Origin: Histidinibacterium aquaticum
GTDB taxonomy: Bacteria > Pseudomonadota > Alphaproteobacteria > Rhodobacterales > Rhodobacteraceae
Length of the DNA stretch: 64,000 nucleotides
NCBI RefSeq assembly: GCF_008710275.1
Contig: NZ_VYQE01000002.1
Location: forward strand, 607,522-671,521
Reading direction: 5' to 3'
The position numbers and the translations under genes were made by a program. The notes below the pieces were generated by a model. The model was given only the letters and a program-made list of their open reading frames with translations. It had not been told where the DNA came from and did not search any database. Positions 18,153 to 27,608 of the stretch are shown here, piece after piece. Every line of letters starts with the position of its first letter. The first letter of the stretch is position 1.

Positions 18153-18809
18153 TCACCGCAGATTGACGCGCAATGCCGCAGCCGTGGCGAAGGGCAGCAG
18201 CGCCAGCGCGCCGAAGGTGATCCCGCCCATGAGCATGAGCGGCGTGCCCGCCCCCTGCCCCTCCGCCCCGCGGCGCACCGCCTCGGCCCCGTAGATCAGG
18301 GTGGGCACGTAGAGCGGCAGCACCAGCAGCGACATCAGAAGCCCGCCCCTCCGCAGGCCCACCGTGAGCGCCGCGCCGAAGGTGCCGATCATCGAGAGCG
18401 CGGGCGTCCCGAGAGCCAGTGTCGCCAGCAGCCAGGGATAGGCCGGCGGCGCGAGGTTCAGCAGAAAGCCCAGCACCGGGGCCGCGAGCGTCAGCGGCAG
18501 GCCGGTCGTGATCCAGTGGGCGACGGCCTTGACCAGCGCCACGCCCTCCAGCGGCAGCGGCGAGGTGGCGATCAGCGCCAGCGCCCCGTCCTCCCAGTCG
18601 AGCGCGAAGATGCGGTCGAGCGAGAGCAGCGCGGCCAGCAGCGCCGCGACCCAGAGGATGCCCGGCGCGATGAGGGTCAGGGTCTGCGCCCCTGGGCCTA
18701 CGCCGAAGGGCACCAGGACGATGACGATCAGGAAGAAGGCGAGGCCGAGGCCGAAGCCGCCCCCGGCCCGGACCGCCAGCCGCAGGTCTCGCAGAAGAAG
18801 TGCCGTCAC
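18153..18809 (-). CDS. ccmB: Heme exporter protein CcmB
   Basis: The 218-residue membrane subunit of the CcmAB ABC transporter has about six helices. Family segments are ILWVAALLAALLSLDRIFALDWEDGALALI, ALVKAVAHWITTGLPLTLAAP and LVLPLYVPTLIYGAEAV. With CcmA it powers release of holo-CcmE; direct heme export is doubted. The start overlaps the ccmA stop by four bases (ATGA), so the two are coupled. Confidence 0.96.
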   Translation of the reverse strand: MTALLLRDLRLAVRAGGGFGLGLAFFLIVIVLVPFGVGPGAQTLTLIAPGILWVAALLAALLSLDRIFALDWEDGALALIATSPLPLEGVALVKAVAHWITTGLPLTLAAPVLGFLLNLAPPAYPWLLATLALGTPALSMIGTFGAALTVGLRRGGLLMSLLVLPLYVPTLIYGAEAVRRGAEGQGAGTPLMLMGGITFGALALLPFATAAALRVNLR

Positions 18810-19420
18810 AGAAAGGCCTCGTCGGCTCCGCCGGAAGCTTCGGGCGACGCTGCGAACGGGGTCAGATCCATCTCCGGCGCCTCGAGCCCGAGGTCGATAT
18901 GCGTGGCGATGACGGCCGCGCCGCCTTTTGCGAGGTGCCGGTCGCGGAGGAAGTCCGCGAAAAGCGTCACGGAGAAGCGGTCGAGCGACACCGTCGGCTC
19001 GTCGAGAAAGAGCACCGGCTTGCCGGTCACGCCGAGCCGCGCGAGCCCCGTCCGCCGCTTCTGCCCGGCCGAGAGCGTGCCCGCGTGGCGCGTGCGGAGG
19101 GCGGTGAGATCGAAGGCCTCGTAGAGGTCTTCGGGGACCTCCTGCCCGTGGACGCGGGCCCAGAACGCCAGGTTTTCCTCAACCGTGAGCTGCGCCTTGA
19201 TCCCGTCGGCGTGCGAGGCATAGGCGCCGGCCCCCTCCTCCATGAGGGTCTCGCCCGAGATCGGCGGCTGCAGCCCGGCGAGCGCCCGCAGCAGGGTCGT
19301 CTTGCCGATGCCGTTGGGCCCGCGCAGCACCAGCGCCTCCCCCGGGCCGAGCGAGAAGCTCACCCCCTGGAGGATCGGAACGCCGCCCCGGGCGACGGAG
19401 AGATCGCGGACTTCGAGCAT
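18806..19420 (-). CDS. ccmA: Heme ABC exporter ATP-binding protein CcmA
   Basis: A 204-residue ABC ATPase. Walker A is GPNGIGKTTLLRALAG (about 35-50), the signature is TLSAGQKRRTGLARL, and Walker B is VLFLDEPTVSLD with the switch histidine in IATHIDLGL. GNGIGK in place of GNGAGK is usual for CcmA. The start MLEVRDLSV was chosen because upstream in-frame codons do not match the family. It is coupled to ccmB, and lies 71 bases after the Mth938-like gene on the same strand. Confidence 0.95.
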   Translation of the reverse strand: MLEVRDLSVARGGVPILQGVSFSLGPGEALVLRGPNGIGKTTLLRALAGLQPPISGETLMEEGAGAYASHADGIKAQLTVEENLAFWARVHGQEVPEDLYEAFDLTALRTRHAGTLSAGQKRRTGLARLGVTGKPVLFLDEPTVSLDRFSVTLFADFLRDRHLAKGGAAVIATHIDLGLEAPEMDLTPFAASPEASGGADEAFL

Positions 19421-19491
19421 GGGCCGGGAGTAGACCAAGGCAGGGCCGGAGGGAAGCGGCCGTAGGGTGGGCTTCCAGCCCACCCCGCGCC

Positions 19492-19845
19492 TCACACCGG
19501 CAGCAACGCCACCGCGACCCGGCGCCCCTCGGCGAGAAGCACGTTGTAGCTGCGCGCGGCGGGGCCGGAGGCCATGACCTCGACCCCGATGCCGGCGTCT
19601 TCCAACTCTTCGCGGAGCCTCCGCGGCAGGTGCGCGATCTCTTGCCCGGTGCCCACGAGGATCACGTCGACCTCCGGCTTGAGATCCAGCAGGGCCGCAC
19701 CGTCCTCGTAGCCGCCCCAGCCGGTCACCCCGCGGGGCGAGACCAGGACGGCGCCCTCGATGGCCTCTCCGCCGATCCGGAAAAAGCCCGAACCGTAGCC
19801 GTCGATCGGCTTGGCGTCGGTATAGACGACCTCGTTCATGCGCAT
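19492..19845 (-). CDS. Mth938-like domain protein (NDUFAF3-like)
   Basis: A 117-residue protein of the Mth938-like (DUF498) family. Visible motifs are YGSGFFRIGGEAIEGAVLVSP, DVILVGTGQEI and the C-terminal GIGVEVMASGPAARSYNVLLAEGRRVAVALLP. The mitochondrial relative NDUFAF3 is a complex I assembly factor; a bacterial role is not established. GGAGGT lies 6 bases before the ATG at 19845. It sits between secF and ccmA, a position I recall in other alphaproteobacteria, and links the Sec and Ccm genes in one run. Confidence 0.88.
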   Translation of the reverse strand: MRMNEVVYTDAKPIDGYGSGFFRIGGEAIEGAVLVSPRGVTGWGGYEDGAALLDLKPEVDVILVGTGQEIAHLPRRLREELEDAGIGVEVMASGPAARSYNVLLAEGRRVAVALLPV

Positions 19846-19924
19846 GGCTCTACCTCCGGCAAGGGACCTCGGCCCGCGCCCGATAGCCTAGGGCGCGGGG
19901 CAGCCCCGGTCAAAAACCGGGCCC

Positions 19925-20896
19925 TCAGGCCTCGCTGTCGATCTGTGTCCCGGCCTTCGGCGTCTGGCTTTCCTTCGACCAATCGCGCTTCACGCCAAGC
20001 ACCACGAGCACGGTCGAGGCCACGAAGATCGAGGAATAGGTGCCGACGATCACGCCCCAGATCATCGCGAAGACGAAGCCGCGGATCACGTCGCCGCCCA
20101 GCACGAAGAGCGAGATGAGCGCCAGCAGCGTGGTCAGCGAGGTCATGAAGGTCCGGCTCAGCGTCTCGTTGATCGAGAGGTTCATCACCTCCCGAAGCGA
20201 CTTCGACTTGTAGCGGCGCAGGTTCTCCCGGACCCGGTCGAAGACGACCACGGTGTCGTTCAGCGAGTAGCCGACGATGGTCAGCAGCGCCGCGATGATC
20301 GCGAGGTCGAAGCGGATCTGCAGCTCCGAGAAGATGCCCAGCGTCAGCACCACGTCGTGCACCAGCGCCAGCACCGCGCCGAGGGCGAACTGCCATTCGA
20401 ACCGCAGCCAGATGTAGATCAGCACCGCCCCGATCGCGAGCAGCACCGCGAGGATCGCCGTCTGGATCAGCTCGCCGGAGACCGTGGGCCCGACCGACTC
20501 GACCGCGGTGAACTCGATGTCCGGCGCGACCTCCTGCAGGACGGTGCGGACCTCCTCGATGGTTTCGGCCGTCACCGATTCCATCCCCTCCTGCGCCTGG
20601 ATGGCGATGGAGACGACGTTCTCGTCGGGCCCGAAGGTCGGGTCGAAGACCTCGGTGATCGTGATGTCGCCCAGTTCCAGCGGCTGCAGCGCCGAGCGGT
20701 AGGCGCCGACGTCGATGGGCTCGGAGGACTCGGCGCGGATGGTCGTGCCGCCGGCGAAGTCGATGCCGTAGTTCAGCCCCTGCACCACGAAGGAGATGAA
20801 CGCCACCACCACAAGCACGCCCGAAATGCCGAGCCAGAGCCGCGCCCGAGAGAAGAAGTCCCAGGAGGTGTCTTGGGGCAGGAGTCTCAGTCGCAT
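19925..20896 (-). CDS. secF: Protein translocase subunit SecF
   Basis: A 323-residue membrane protein with six helices and a periplasmic loop. Family motifs are GIDFAGGTTIRAESSEPID near the N-terminus, VGYSLNDTVVVFDRVRENLRR (the D-x-x-V-V-F-D-R signature, about 210-230) and TLSRTFMTSLTTLLALISLFVLGG. SecF works with SecD and YajC to use proton motive force for late steps of Sec export. Only 1 base separates it from secD. Length is normal. Confidence 0.97.
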   Translation of the reverse strand: MRLRLLPQDTSWDFFSRARLWLGISGVLVVVAFISFVVQGLNYGIDFAGGTTIRAESSEPIDVGAYRSALQPLELGDITITEVFDPTFGPDENVVSIAIQAQEGMESVTAETIEEVRTVLQEVAPDIEFTAVESVGPTVSGELIQTAILAVLLAIGAVLIYIWLRFEWQFALGAVLALVHDVVLTLGIFSELQIRFDLAIIAALLTIVGYSLNDTVVVFDRVRENLRRYKSKSLREVMNLSINETLSRTFMTSLTTLLALISLFVLGGDVIRGFVFAMIWGVIVGTYSSIFVASTVLVVLGVKRDWSKESQTPKAGTQIDSEA

Positions 20897-20897
20897 C

Positions 20898-22562
20898 TCA
20901 GACCTCGATCGTTTTCGGACGGCGCCGGTCGTACCAGATCACGATCATCACCCGCGTCACGAAGAGCGCGGTGAAGACCGAGGTCAGGATCCCGAGACCC
21001 AGGGTGATCGCGAAGCCGCGCACCGGGCCCGAACCCATGGCGAAGAGGATGACCGCCGTCATGAAGGTGGTGATGTTGGCGTCGACGATCGCCGAGAGCG
21101 CCTTCTCGTAGCCCTGCGCGATGGCGCGCGAGGGCCCCTTGGCCGATTTCAGCTCTTCTCGGATTCGCTCGAAGACCAGCACGTTGGCGTCGACCGCCAT
21201 ACCGATGGTCAGCACGATCCCCGCGATACCCGGCAGCGTCAGCGTGGCGCCGATGAGCGAGAGCAGTCCGAAGATGAGCCCCACGTTGATGAGCAGCGCG
21301 ATGTCGGCGAAGACACCGAAGAGACCGTAGCTCAGCACCATGAAGATCATGACCGCCGCGAAGGCGACGATACAGGCCACCGTGCCCGCGTCGATGCTGT
21401 CCTGCCCGAGTTCCGGGCCGATGGTCCGCTCCTCGAGGAAGGTCAGCTCGGCCGGCAGTGCGCCCGCCCGCAGCAGCACGGCGAGATCGGTCGATTCCTC
21501 GACCGTGAAGTCGCCGGTGATGATGCCGTTGCCGCCCCGGATCGCCTCGTTGATGCGCGGGGCCGAGATCACCTCGTCGTCGAGGACGATCGCGAAGGGC
21601 GCGCCCACGTTGGCAGCGGTGTAGTCGCCGAAGGCGCGCGCGCCCTGCGGGTTGAAACGGAAGTTCACCGCCGGGCGGTTGTTCTGGTCGAAGGTCGGCT
21701 GCGCATCCACCAGGTCCTCGCCCGAAACGACGGGCGCCTGCTCCACCAGCGCATAGGCCTCGTCCCCCTGGCTGGGGAAGGGCAGCAGCTCTTCGCCCGA
21801 CCCCACGTCCGTATCGGCCTCGGCAAAGGCCTGCACGACGGGCCGGAAGGTCAGCTGGGCCGTCGTGCCGATGATGTCCTTGAGCTCCTGCGCCGAGCCG
21901 ACGCCGGGCACCTGGATCAGGATCCGGTCCTCCCCTTGCCGCTGGATCGAGGGCTCGCGCGTGCCGACCTCGTCGATCCGGCGGCGGATGATCTCCAGCG
22001 CCTGCCGCACTGTGCGGTCATCGAGCGCGACCTGCTCGGCCTCAGAGAGGCGCACCGTCAGCACCTGCCCGTCCGCGCTGACGGCGAGGTCCATGGCCCC
22101 TGCCCCGGTCAGGCTCACGACCGGGCGGGCAAGGCCGCGAACAATCTCCAGCGCCCGGTCGACGCCGTCGGCCTCGGAGATGCGGACTCGGAGCACGTCG
22201 GGCTCCGACTGTTCCCGCGTCACGAAACCGACCGTGTCGCGCTCCGCCGCAAGGGCGTCACGCACCTCGGGCCAGAGCGAATCCATCCGCCGCTCGTAGA
22301 CGTCCTCGACCTGGACCTCGGCGAGCAGATGCGCGCCGCCGCGCAGGTCGAGGCCGAGGTTCACGAGCCCGTCCGGCAGGAACGAGGGCCAGCGGCCTTC
22401 CTGGGCCTGCAGTTCCTCGTTGGTCAGGCCAGACTCGATCGCCTGCGCGGCATCGTTGGAGACCTCGACCCGCGAATAGAAAAGGTTTGGGAGCGCCAGC
22501 AGCAGTCCGACGGCGACCACCGCCCAGATCAGGATCCGCCGCCAGAGGGGGATGTAGAGCAT
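20898..22562 (-). CDS. secD: Protein translocase subunit SecD
   Basis: A 554-residue RND-type translocase subunit. It has an N-terminal helix, the GLDLRGGAHLLAEV motif (about 70), a large periplasmic P1 domain, then a C-terminal six-helix block with ALPAELTFLEERTIGPELGQDSIDAG and GMAVDANVLVFERIREEL, the SecD equivalent of the SecF signature with the conserved Asp. It drives export together with SecF. Upstream yajC is 51 bases away on the same strand. Confidence 0.97.
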   Translation of the reverse strand: MLYIPLWRRILIWAVVAVGLLLALPNLFYSRVEVSNDAAQAIESGLTNEELQAQEGRWPSFLPDGLVNLGLDLRGGAHLLAEVQVEDVYERRMDSLWPEVRDALAAERDTVGFVTREQSEPDVLRVRISEADGVDRALEIVRGLARPVVSLTGAGAMDLAVSADGQVLTVRLSEAEQVALDDRTVRQALEIIRRRIDEVGTREPSIQRQGEDRILIQVPGVGSAQELKDIIGTTAQLTFRPVVQAFAEADTDVGSGEELLPFPSQGDEAYALVEQAPVVSGEDLVDAQPTFDQNNRPAVNFRFNPQGARAFGDYTAANVGAPFAIVLDDEVISAPRINEAIRGGNGIITGDFTVEESTDLAVLLRAGALPAELTFLEERTIGPELGQDSIDAGTVACIVAFAAVMIFMVLSYGLFGVFADIALLINVGLIFGLLSLIGATLTLPGIAGIVLTIGMAVDANVLVFERIREELKSAKGPSRAIAQGYEKALSAIVDANITTFMTAVILFAMGSGPVRGFAITLGLGILTSVFTALFVTRVMIVIWYDRRRPKTIEV

Positions 22563-22613
22563 CGGGAGAACTCCAGACGGGGCCGCGGCCGCGCCGCGCG
22601 CCCCAGCGTCACG

Positions 22614-22901
22614 TCACTTCGCGGGTTCGGTCTTGTTGACCACCTGCGCGATGGTCGAGCGCACCACGCGGACGGTGACGCCCTGCGCGAGCTCAACCTC
22701 GATCTCGTTGTCTTCCTTGACCTTGGAGACCTTCCCGATGAGGCCGCCCTGGGTCACCACCTGGTCGCCCCGGCGAAGCGCCTTCACCATCTCCTGGTGC
22801 TGCTTCACCTTCTTCTGCTGCGGGCGGATCAGCAGGAAGTACATGATCGCGAAGATCAGAATAAGCGGGACGAACTGCGCGAGCGCGCTGCCACCTTCCA
22901 T
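22614..22901 (-). CDS. yajC: Preprotein translocase subunit YajC
   Basis: A 95-residue single-helix protein. The helix (about 8-25, QFVPLILIFAIMYFLLI) ends in the YajC signature RPQQKKVKQHQEM, followed by LRRGDQVVTQGGLIGKV. YajC associates with SecDF. The ATG at 22901 follows AGGAGG. It is the first gene of the yajC-secD-secF-Mth938-ccmABCDG run, so its promoter in the following intergenic region probably drives the whole unit. Confidence 0.96.
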   Translation of the reverse strand: MEGGSALAQFVPLILIFAIMYFLLIRPQQKKVKQHQEMVKALRRGDQVVTQGGLIGKVSKVKEDNEIEVELAQGVTVRVVRSTIAQVVNKTEPAK

Positions 22902-23258
22902 GAGGCCTCCTGGTCTCTTGTCTCGTCTGTTTAGGCCCCTGGGCCCCTGTCTGGCCGCCATATGGACATAAGCGCGCCCGGGTGCAACTCGCCAGCCGTC
23001 TCCGCGCGCGAACGCCGCGGTCGCACGAGTGGCTTCAGGTCGACCTCGCCGGACGCGTCGCAGGTCGAGGGTTGCGGGGCGCCGGCCCGTTGCGTCGTGT
23101 TGCGCCGATCAGGCGCGTTCCGGTTTTTCCCGTATTTTCAATGTCATGGCCCGGCGTCCAAATTTGGACGCCGGGACGGGCCCTCTCGGACGACCCCCTT
23201 TCCCCCGGCGAGCCGATGGGGCATATCCGCTCCGAACGCGAGGGAATGGGAGAGACCC
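22902..23258. other. Divergent intergenic region between yajC and serS
   Basis: These 357 bases separate divergent yajC and serS and must hold both promoters. No convincing ORF is present. The main structure is a 26-bp perfect palindrome at 23150-23175. A small GCGCC-N5-GGCGC hairpin lies just before it (about 23102-23116), followed by a T-rich stretch. I could not assign -35/-10 elements with confidence. Confidence 0.6.
23150..23175. repeat. 26-bp perfect palindrome with core CGTCCAAATTTGGACG, copy 1
   Basis: The arms are 13 bases each, meeting at AAATTT (23160-23165) and reaching out to CCCGGCG / CGCCGGG. The 16-bp core CGTCCAAATTTGGACG recurs exactly at 36738-36753. Both copies are intergenic. 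It could be a protein-binding site or a cruciform/transcript hairpin; nothing else in the region explains it. Confidence 0.75.
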
Positions 23259-24551
23259 ATGCACGATATCAGAGCCATCCGAGAGAACCCGGCCGCCTTC
23301 GACGCCGCCCTCTCCCGCCGCGGGCTCGATCCGGTCTCTCCCGAGATCCTCGCCCTCGACGAGGCCCGCCGCGCCAAGATTACCGCCGCCGAGGAAGCCC
23401 AGGCCGAGGCCAACCGCGCCGCCAAGGAGATCGGCAGGGCCAAGGCATCGGGTGACGAGGAGGCCTTCGAACGGCTGCGGACCGAGGTCGCCTCGAAGAA
23501 GGCCGAGATCGCCCGCCTCCAGGACGAGGCCAAGGAAGAGGACCGCAAGCTCACCGACCTGCTGATGGGCCTGCCCAACCTTCCGCAGGACAGCGTGCCC
23601 GACGGCGAGGACGAGGACGACAACCTCGAGATCCGCCGCTGGGGCAGCCCCCGCAACTTCGCCTTCGATCCGAAGGAGCACTACGAGATCGCCGCGGTTC
23701 AGGACCGCATGGACTTCGAGACCGCCGCCAAGCTCTCCGGCTCGCGCTTCGTGCTGCTCTCCGGCGCCGTGGCCCGCCTGCACCGGGCGCTCGCGCAGTT
23801 CATGCTCGACACCCACGTCGAGGAGCACGGCCTGACCGAGACCATCACCCCCGTGCTGGTGCGCGAGGAGATGATGTACGGCACGGGTCAGCTGCCGAAG
23901 TTCGGCGAGGACAGCTACAAGACCACCAACGGCTGGTGGCTGATCCCGACGGCAGAGGTGACGCTGACAAACATCGTCAACGGCCTGACCGTCGAAGAAG
24001 GCTACCTCCCCCGCCGCTACGTGGCCCACACCCAGTGCTTCCGTTCCGAGGCCGGCAGCGCCGGCCGCGATACGTCCGGAATGCTTCGCCAGCACCAGTT
24101 CGAGAAGGTGGAGATGGTCTCGGTCACCCGGCCCGAGGACAGCGACGCCGAGCACGAGCGGATGACCGGCTGCGCTGAAGCGATCCTGCAGAAGCTCGAC
24201 CTGCCCTACCGCACGGTCGTACTCTGCACCGGCGACATGGGTGCGGGCGCGCGCAAGACCCATGATATCGAGGTCTGGCTGCCCGGGCAGAACACCTACC
24301 GCGAGATCAGCTCGGTCTCGACCACCGGCGACTACCAGGCGCGCCGGATGAACGCGCGCTACAAGCCCGCCTCCGGCGGCAAGCCGCAGTTCCTCCACAC
24401 GCTGAACGGCTCCGGCCTCGCCGTGGGCCGGGCGCTGATCGCCGTGCTGGAGAACGGCCAGGAAGAGGATGGCTCGGTCACCCTGCCCGAGGTCCTGCAT
24501 CCCTATCTTGGCGGGCGCACGCGCCTGACGGCGGATGGCCAGCTCGCCTGA
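23259..24551 (+). CDS. serS: Seryl-tRNA synthetase
   Basis: A 430-residue class II aminoacyl-tRNA synthetase. It has an N-terminal coiled-coil arm (about 30-105, rich in A/E/K/R), motif 1 around [20 protein letters not shown], motif 2 [21 protein letters not shown] and motif 3 [19 protein letters not shown]. It charges tRNA-Ser and supplies Ser-tRNA for selenocysteine where used. The start [11 protein letters not shown] is the family N-terminus, with GGGAGAG upstream. The end overlaps the next gene by 17 bases. Confidence 0.98.
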   Translation: MHDIRAIRENPAAFDAALSRRGLDPVSPEILALDEARRAKITAAEEAQAEANRAAKEIGRAKASGDEEAFERLRTEVASKKAEIARLQDEAKEEDRKLTDLLMGLPNLPQDSVPDGEDEDDNLEIRRWGSPRNFAFDPKEHYEIAAVQDRMDFETAAKLSGSRFVLLSGAVARLHRALAQFMLDTHVEEHGLTETITPVLVREEMMYGTGQLPKFGEDSYKTTNGWWLIPTAEVTLTNIVNGLTVEEGYLPRRYVAHTQCFRSEAGSAGRDTSGMLRQHQFEKVEMVSVTRPEDSDAEHERMTGCAEAILQKLDLPYRTVVLCTGDMGAGARKTHDIEVWLPGQNTYREISSVSTTGDYQARRMNARYKPASGGKPQFLHTLNGSGLAVGRALIAVLENGQEEDGSVTLPEVLHPYLGGRTRLTADGQLA

Positions 24552-25389
24552 ACCGGGCACGCCCGAGGCCTGGGCCGCGGCACGCCCGCCGCGCCCCTCC
24601 TCGGGCGATCCCGAGGTCGTCTTCGCGATCCCGCTGATCAGCAAGGCACGCGCCTACGACTGGGCCACCGTCTGCCACCGGCTGGCCGAGACACTCGGGA
24701 GCCTGCGGGCGCAGAGTTCCCACCGCTGGCGCGCCTTCATCTGCTGCCAGGACCGGCCGGAAGGGATTTCCTGGGACGAACAGGTCACCTTCCTGCCCTT
24801 CGAGATCGTGGACGAGGTGAGCGCGGAGACCGTCACCCGCTTCGACAACCACGCCAAGAAGGAACGGATCTTCGCCCACCTGGCGGAGACGCATGGCGGG
24901 GACGGCTACCTCTTCCAGCTCGACGCCGACGATCTACTCCACCCGGGCCTCGTCGAGCACATCGTCACCGACGACAATGGCGCGGGCTACTGGATCGAGG
25001 AAGGCTACATGCTCGACCTCCGGACCGGGGCGCTGGCCTACATGGGGCCCAAGAGCCTACGGCACCCCTTCGCCCATACCTTCATCCGGGAGTGCGGCTC
25101 TTCCTCCGCCCTGCGGTTCGACTTCCGGGACGGCGAGGAGACGCTCACGCCGATCCGCGACCGGGGCAAACACGCCGAGGTGCCCGAGCGCATGGCGCGC
25201 TACGGCTACCGGATGACCCCTGTGCCCTTCCCCGCGGCGCTCTATCTCGTCGGCCACGGCGAAAACATGCGCCAGCGCCGGGGCAAGCTCGGCGCGAAGG
25301 AAAGCTACCTTCGCCGCAACCGCCTCCGCGCCGCGCGGGCGCGCGAGGTGCGCAACGAATTCGGGCTGACGGAGTTGCCCCTGTCATGA
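24535..25389 (+). CDS. Putative glycosyltransferase
   Basis: A 284-residue protein with a GT-A-like N-terminal half: [13 protein letters not shown], then [23 protein letters not shown] with a DxD motif (about residue 131) expected to bind metal and sugar nucleotide. The C-terminal part holds [22 protein letters not shown] and a basic tail. I recall relatives annotated as putative rhamnosyltransferases in rhodobacteria, but sugar and acceptor cannot be read. It overlaps serS by 17 bases and is joined to the next gene by ATGA, so it is translated from the serS message. Confidence 0.65.
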   Translation: MASSPEPGTPEAWAAARPPRPSSGDPEVVFAIPLISKARAYDWATVCHRLAETLGSLRAQSSHRWRAFICCQDRPEGISWDEQVTFLPFEIVDEVSAETVTRFDNHAKKERIFAHLAETHGGDGYLFQLDADDLLHPGLVEHIVTDDNGAGYWIEEGYMLDLRTGALAYMGPKSLRHPFAHTFIRECGSSSALRFDFRDGEETLTPIRDRGKHAEVPERMARYGYRMTPVPFPAALYLVGHGENMRQRRGKLGAKESYLRRNRLRAARAREVRNEFGLTELPLS

Positions 25390-26102
25390 GATCCACCCTC
25401 CTCGCCTGGGCGACGCTGATCCTGTCGGTGACCTTCGCCGCGGCGCCACTCTTTTCGTCCTTCGCCGGCTTCGACGGCGCGCAACTGCCCGAGCCGCAGG
25501 ACAGCCCGCCCATCGAGCCCGCGGGCTATGCCTTCTCGATCTGGATCCTGATCTACATCTGGCTCGTGCTGTCTGCCGCCTTCGGCCTGCGCACACGCCG
25601 CGACGATCCGGCCTGGACCGCGCCGCGGGCCTGGCTCTCGCTCTCGCTTCTGATCGGCACGCCCTGGCTCTGGGTCGCCAACCAATCGGCGATCTGGGCC
25701 ACCGTCATGATCGTCGCCATGGCGGTCACGGCCGTGATGGCGCTGAAAGCGGCGCCCTGGTTCGACCGCTGGATGCTGCGGGTGCCGGTGGGCATCTACG
25801 CCGGTTGGCTGACCGCCGCGTCCTTCGTGTCGCTGGGCTCCACCCTGGCGGGCTACGGAATCCTCGGGCCGGTCCCCGTGGCCTTCATCGGTCTCGCCTC
25901 GGCCGTGGGCGTGGCCGCCTTCGTGCAGGACTGGCTCGGGACGGCGCCGGAATACGGCCTGACCGTCGTCTGGGCCCTGGTCGCGATCATGGTGCAGAAC
26001 GGAGAGGCGCAGCTGGCCCTCACCATCCTCGCCGCGGTGGGTATCCTGATCGTCGGCTTCCTCGCCTGGCGCAACCGGCACAGGCCCCCGATCGAGGCGT
26101 GA
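25386..26102 (+). CDS. TspO/MBR-related membrane protein
   Basis: A 238-residue integral membrane protein with about seven hydrophobic segments. PIEPAGYAFSIWILIYIWLVLSAAFGLR recalls the tryptophan-rich TspO/MBR family that includes the Rhodobacter sensory protein TspO. It is longer than classical TspO (about 160 residues) and belongs to the larger tryptophan-rich group. It may bind tetrapyrrole- or sterol-like ligands, which is inference from the family. The ATG overlaps the glycosyltransferase stop (ATGA). It ends 3 bases before the convergent der stop. Confidence 0.72.
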   Translation: MRSTLLAWATLILSVTFAAAPLFSSFAGFDGAQLPEPQDSPPIEPAGYAFSIWILIYIWLVLSAAFGLRTRRDDPAWTAPRAWLSLSLLIGTPWLWVANQSAIWATVMIVAMAVTAVMALKAAPWFDRWMLRVPVGIYAGWLTAASFVSLGSTLAGYGILGPVPVAFIGLASAVGVAAFVQDWLGTAPEYGLTVVWALVAIMVQNGEAQLALTILAAVGILIVGFLAWRNRHRPPIEA

Positions 26103-26105
26103 CGC

Positions 26106-27569
26106 TCAGGACCCCTTCGGCGAGGGTTTCCCGAGGTGCTTGCGCAGGCGCGAGGGCGTCGATTTCTTCCTGTTCTTGAAGGGGTTCTGCTCCCCCTGCC
26201 CGCGCATCCAGAGACGGATCGGCGTGCCCGGCATGTCGAAATCCTCGCGCAGCCCGTTCACGAGGTATCGCGAGTAGCTTTCCGGGATCTTGTCCGGCGA
26301 GGAGCACATGACCACGAAGCCCGGCGGCCGGGTCTTGGCCTGGGTCGCGTAGCGCAGCTTGATCCGGCGCCCGCCCGGGGCCGGCGGCGGATGCGCCTCG
26401 ACCATCTCGCCCAGCCAGCGGTTGAGCTGGGCCGTGGTGACGCGCCGGTTCCAGACCTCATGGGCCTTGACGATCGCGGCGTGAAGGCGGTCGAGCCCCC
26501 GCCCGGTCATGGCCGAGACAGTGACCAGCGGCGCGCCCTTGAGCTGCGGCAGCAGTCGCTCGAACTCGGCCTTGAGGTCGCGCAGCTTCTCCTGCTTCTC
26601 GGTCTCGAGGTCCCACTTGTTCACGGCCACGACCACCGCACGCCCCTCGCGCTCGGCAAGGTCGGCGATGCGGAGGTCCTGCTGCTCGAAGGGGATCCCG
26701 GCGTCGAGCAGGACGACGACCACTTCGGCGAACTTCACCGCGCGGAGGCCATCGGCGACGGAGAGCTTCTCGAGCTTGTCCTGCACCTTGGCCTTCTTGC
26801 GCATACCCGCCGTGTCGAAGAGCCGGACCGGCGTGCCCTCCCAGTCGAGGGTGAGCGAGATCGAGTCGCGGGTGATCCCGGCCTCGGGGCCCGTCAGAAG
26901 GCGCTCCTCACCGAGGATGCGGTTGATGAGCGTCGACTTGCCCGCGTTTGGACGGCCGACGACGGCCACCTGCAGGGGCCGCGCCCGTGTCGGCGTCCAG
27001 TCCGGGAGCTCGACCTCGTCGTCCTCGATGTCCACGTCGGTGCGCGGCGCGTCCTCGACGGCCTGCTCCTGGTGGGCATCGGCCAGCGGAATCAGCGCCT
27101 GCAGCAGGTCCGCCATCCCCTCGCCGTGCTCGGCAGAGAGCGCCAGCGGCTCGCCCAGGCCCAGCGAGTAGGCTTCGAGCAGCCCGCTCTCGCCTGCCCG
27201 GCCCTCGGCCTTGTTGGCGGCGAGGAGGACGTGCGCGGATTTCTTGCGCAGGATCTCGGCGAAGACCTCGTCGGTCGGCGTGACGCCGGTCCGCGCGTCG
27301 ATCACGAAAAGACAGACATCGGCCATCTCGACCGCGCGCTCGGTCAGGCGGCGCATGCGCCCCTGCAGGCTCTCGTCCGTGGCCTCTTCCAGGCCGGCGG
27401 TATCGATGACCGTGAATCGCAGGTCGCCGAGGCGGGCCTCGCCCTCTCGCAGGTCGCGGGTCACGCCCGGCTGATCGTCGACGAGCGCGAGCCGCTTGCC
27501 GACAAGCCGGTTGAAGAGGGTGGACTTGCCCACGTTGGGGCGGCCGACGATGGCCAGTGTGAAGCTCAT
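26106..27569 (-). CDS. der: Ribosome biogenesis GTPase Der (EngA)
   Basis: A 487-residue protein with the two tandem GTPase domains unique to Der. Domain 1 has [14 protein letters not shown] (about 8-21), DTAGLE and NKAEG. Domain 2 has [14 protein letters not shown] (about 209-222), FDTAGMRKK and NKWDLE. A C-terminal KH-like domain follows ([10 protein letters not shown]-type region, [20 protein letters not shown]). Der acts in 50S subunit assembly. It follows bamB by 39 bases on the same strand, the same yfgM-bamB-der order as in enterobacteria. Confidence 0.97.
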   Translation of the reverse strand: MSFTLAIVGRPNVGKSTLFNRLVGKRLALVDDQPGVTRDLREGEARLGDLRFTVIDTAGLEEATDESLQGRMRRLTERAVEMADVCLFVIDARTGVTPTDEVFAEILRKKSAHVLLAANKAEGRAGESGLLEAYSLGLGEPLALSAEHGEGMADLLQALIPLADAHQEQAVEDAPRTDVDIEDDEVELPDWTPTRARPLQVAVVGRPNAGKSTLINRILGEERLLTGPEAGITRDSISLTLDWEGTPVRLFDTAGMRKKAKVQDKLEKLSVADGLRAVKFAEVVVVLLDAGIPFEQQDLRIADLAEREGRAVVVAVNKWDLETEKQEKLRDLKAEFERLLPQLKGAPLVTVSAMTGRGLDRLHAAIVKAHEVWNRRVTTAQLNRWLGEMVEAHPPPAPGGRRIKLRYATQAKTRPPGFVVMCSSPDKIPESYSRYLVNGLREDFDMPGTPIRLWMRGQGEQNPFKNRKKSTPSRLRKHLGKPSPKGS

Positions 27570-27608
27570 GGGGACCTCCGAAGACGCGCCCGATACACCG
27601 GGTACGCC

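Noticed and set aside
20796-22934. 712-codon plus-strand open frame opposite secF, secD and yajC
   Set aside because: It spans three well-defined genes on the other strand and encodes H/D/R/E-rich low-complexity sequence.
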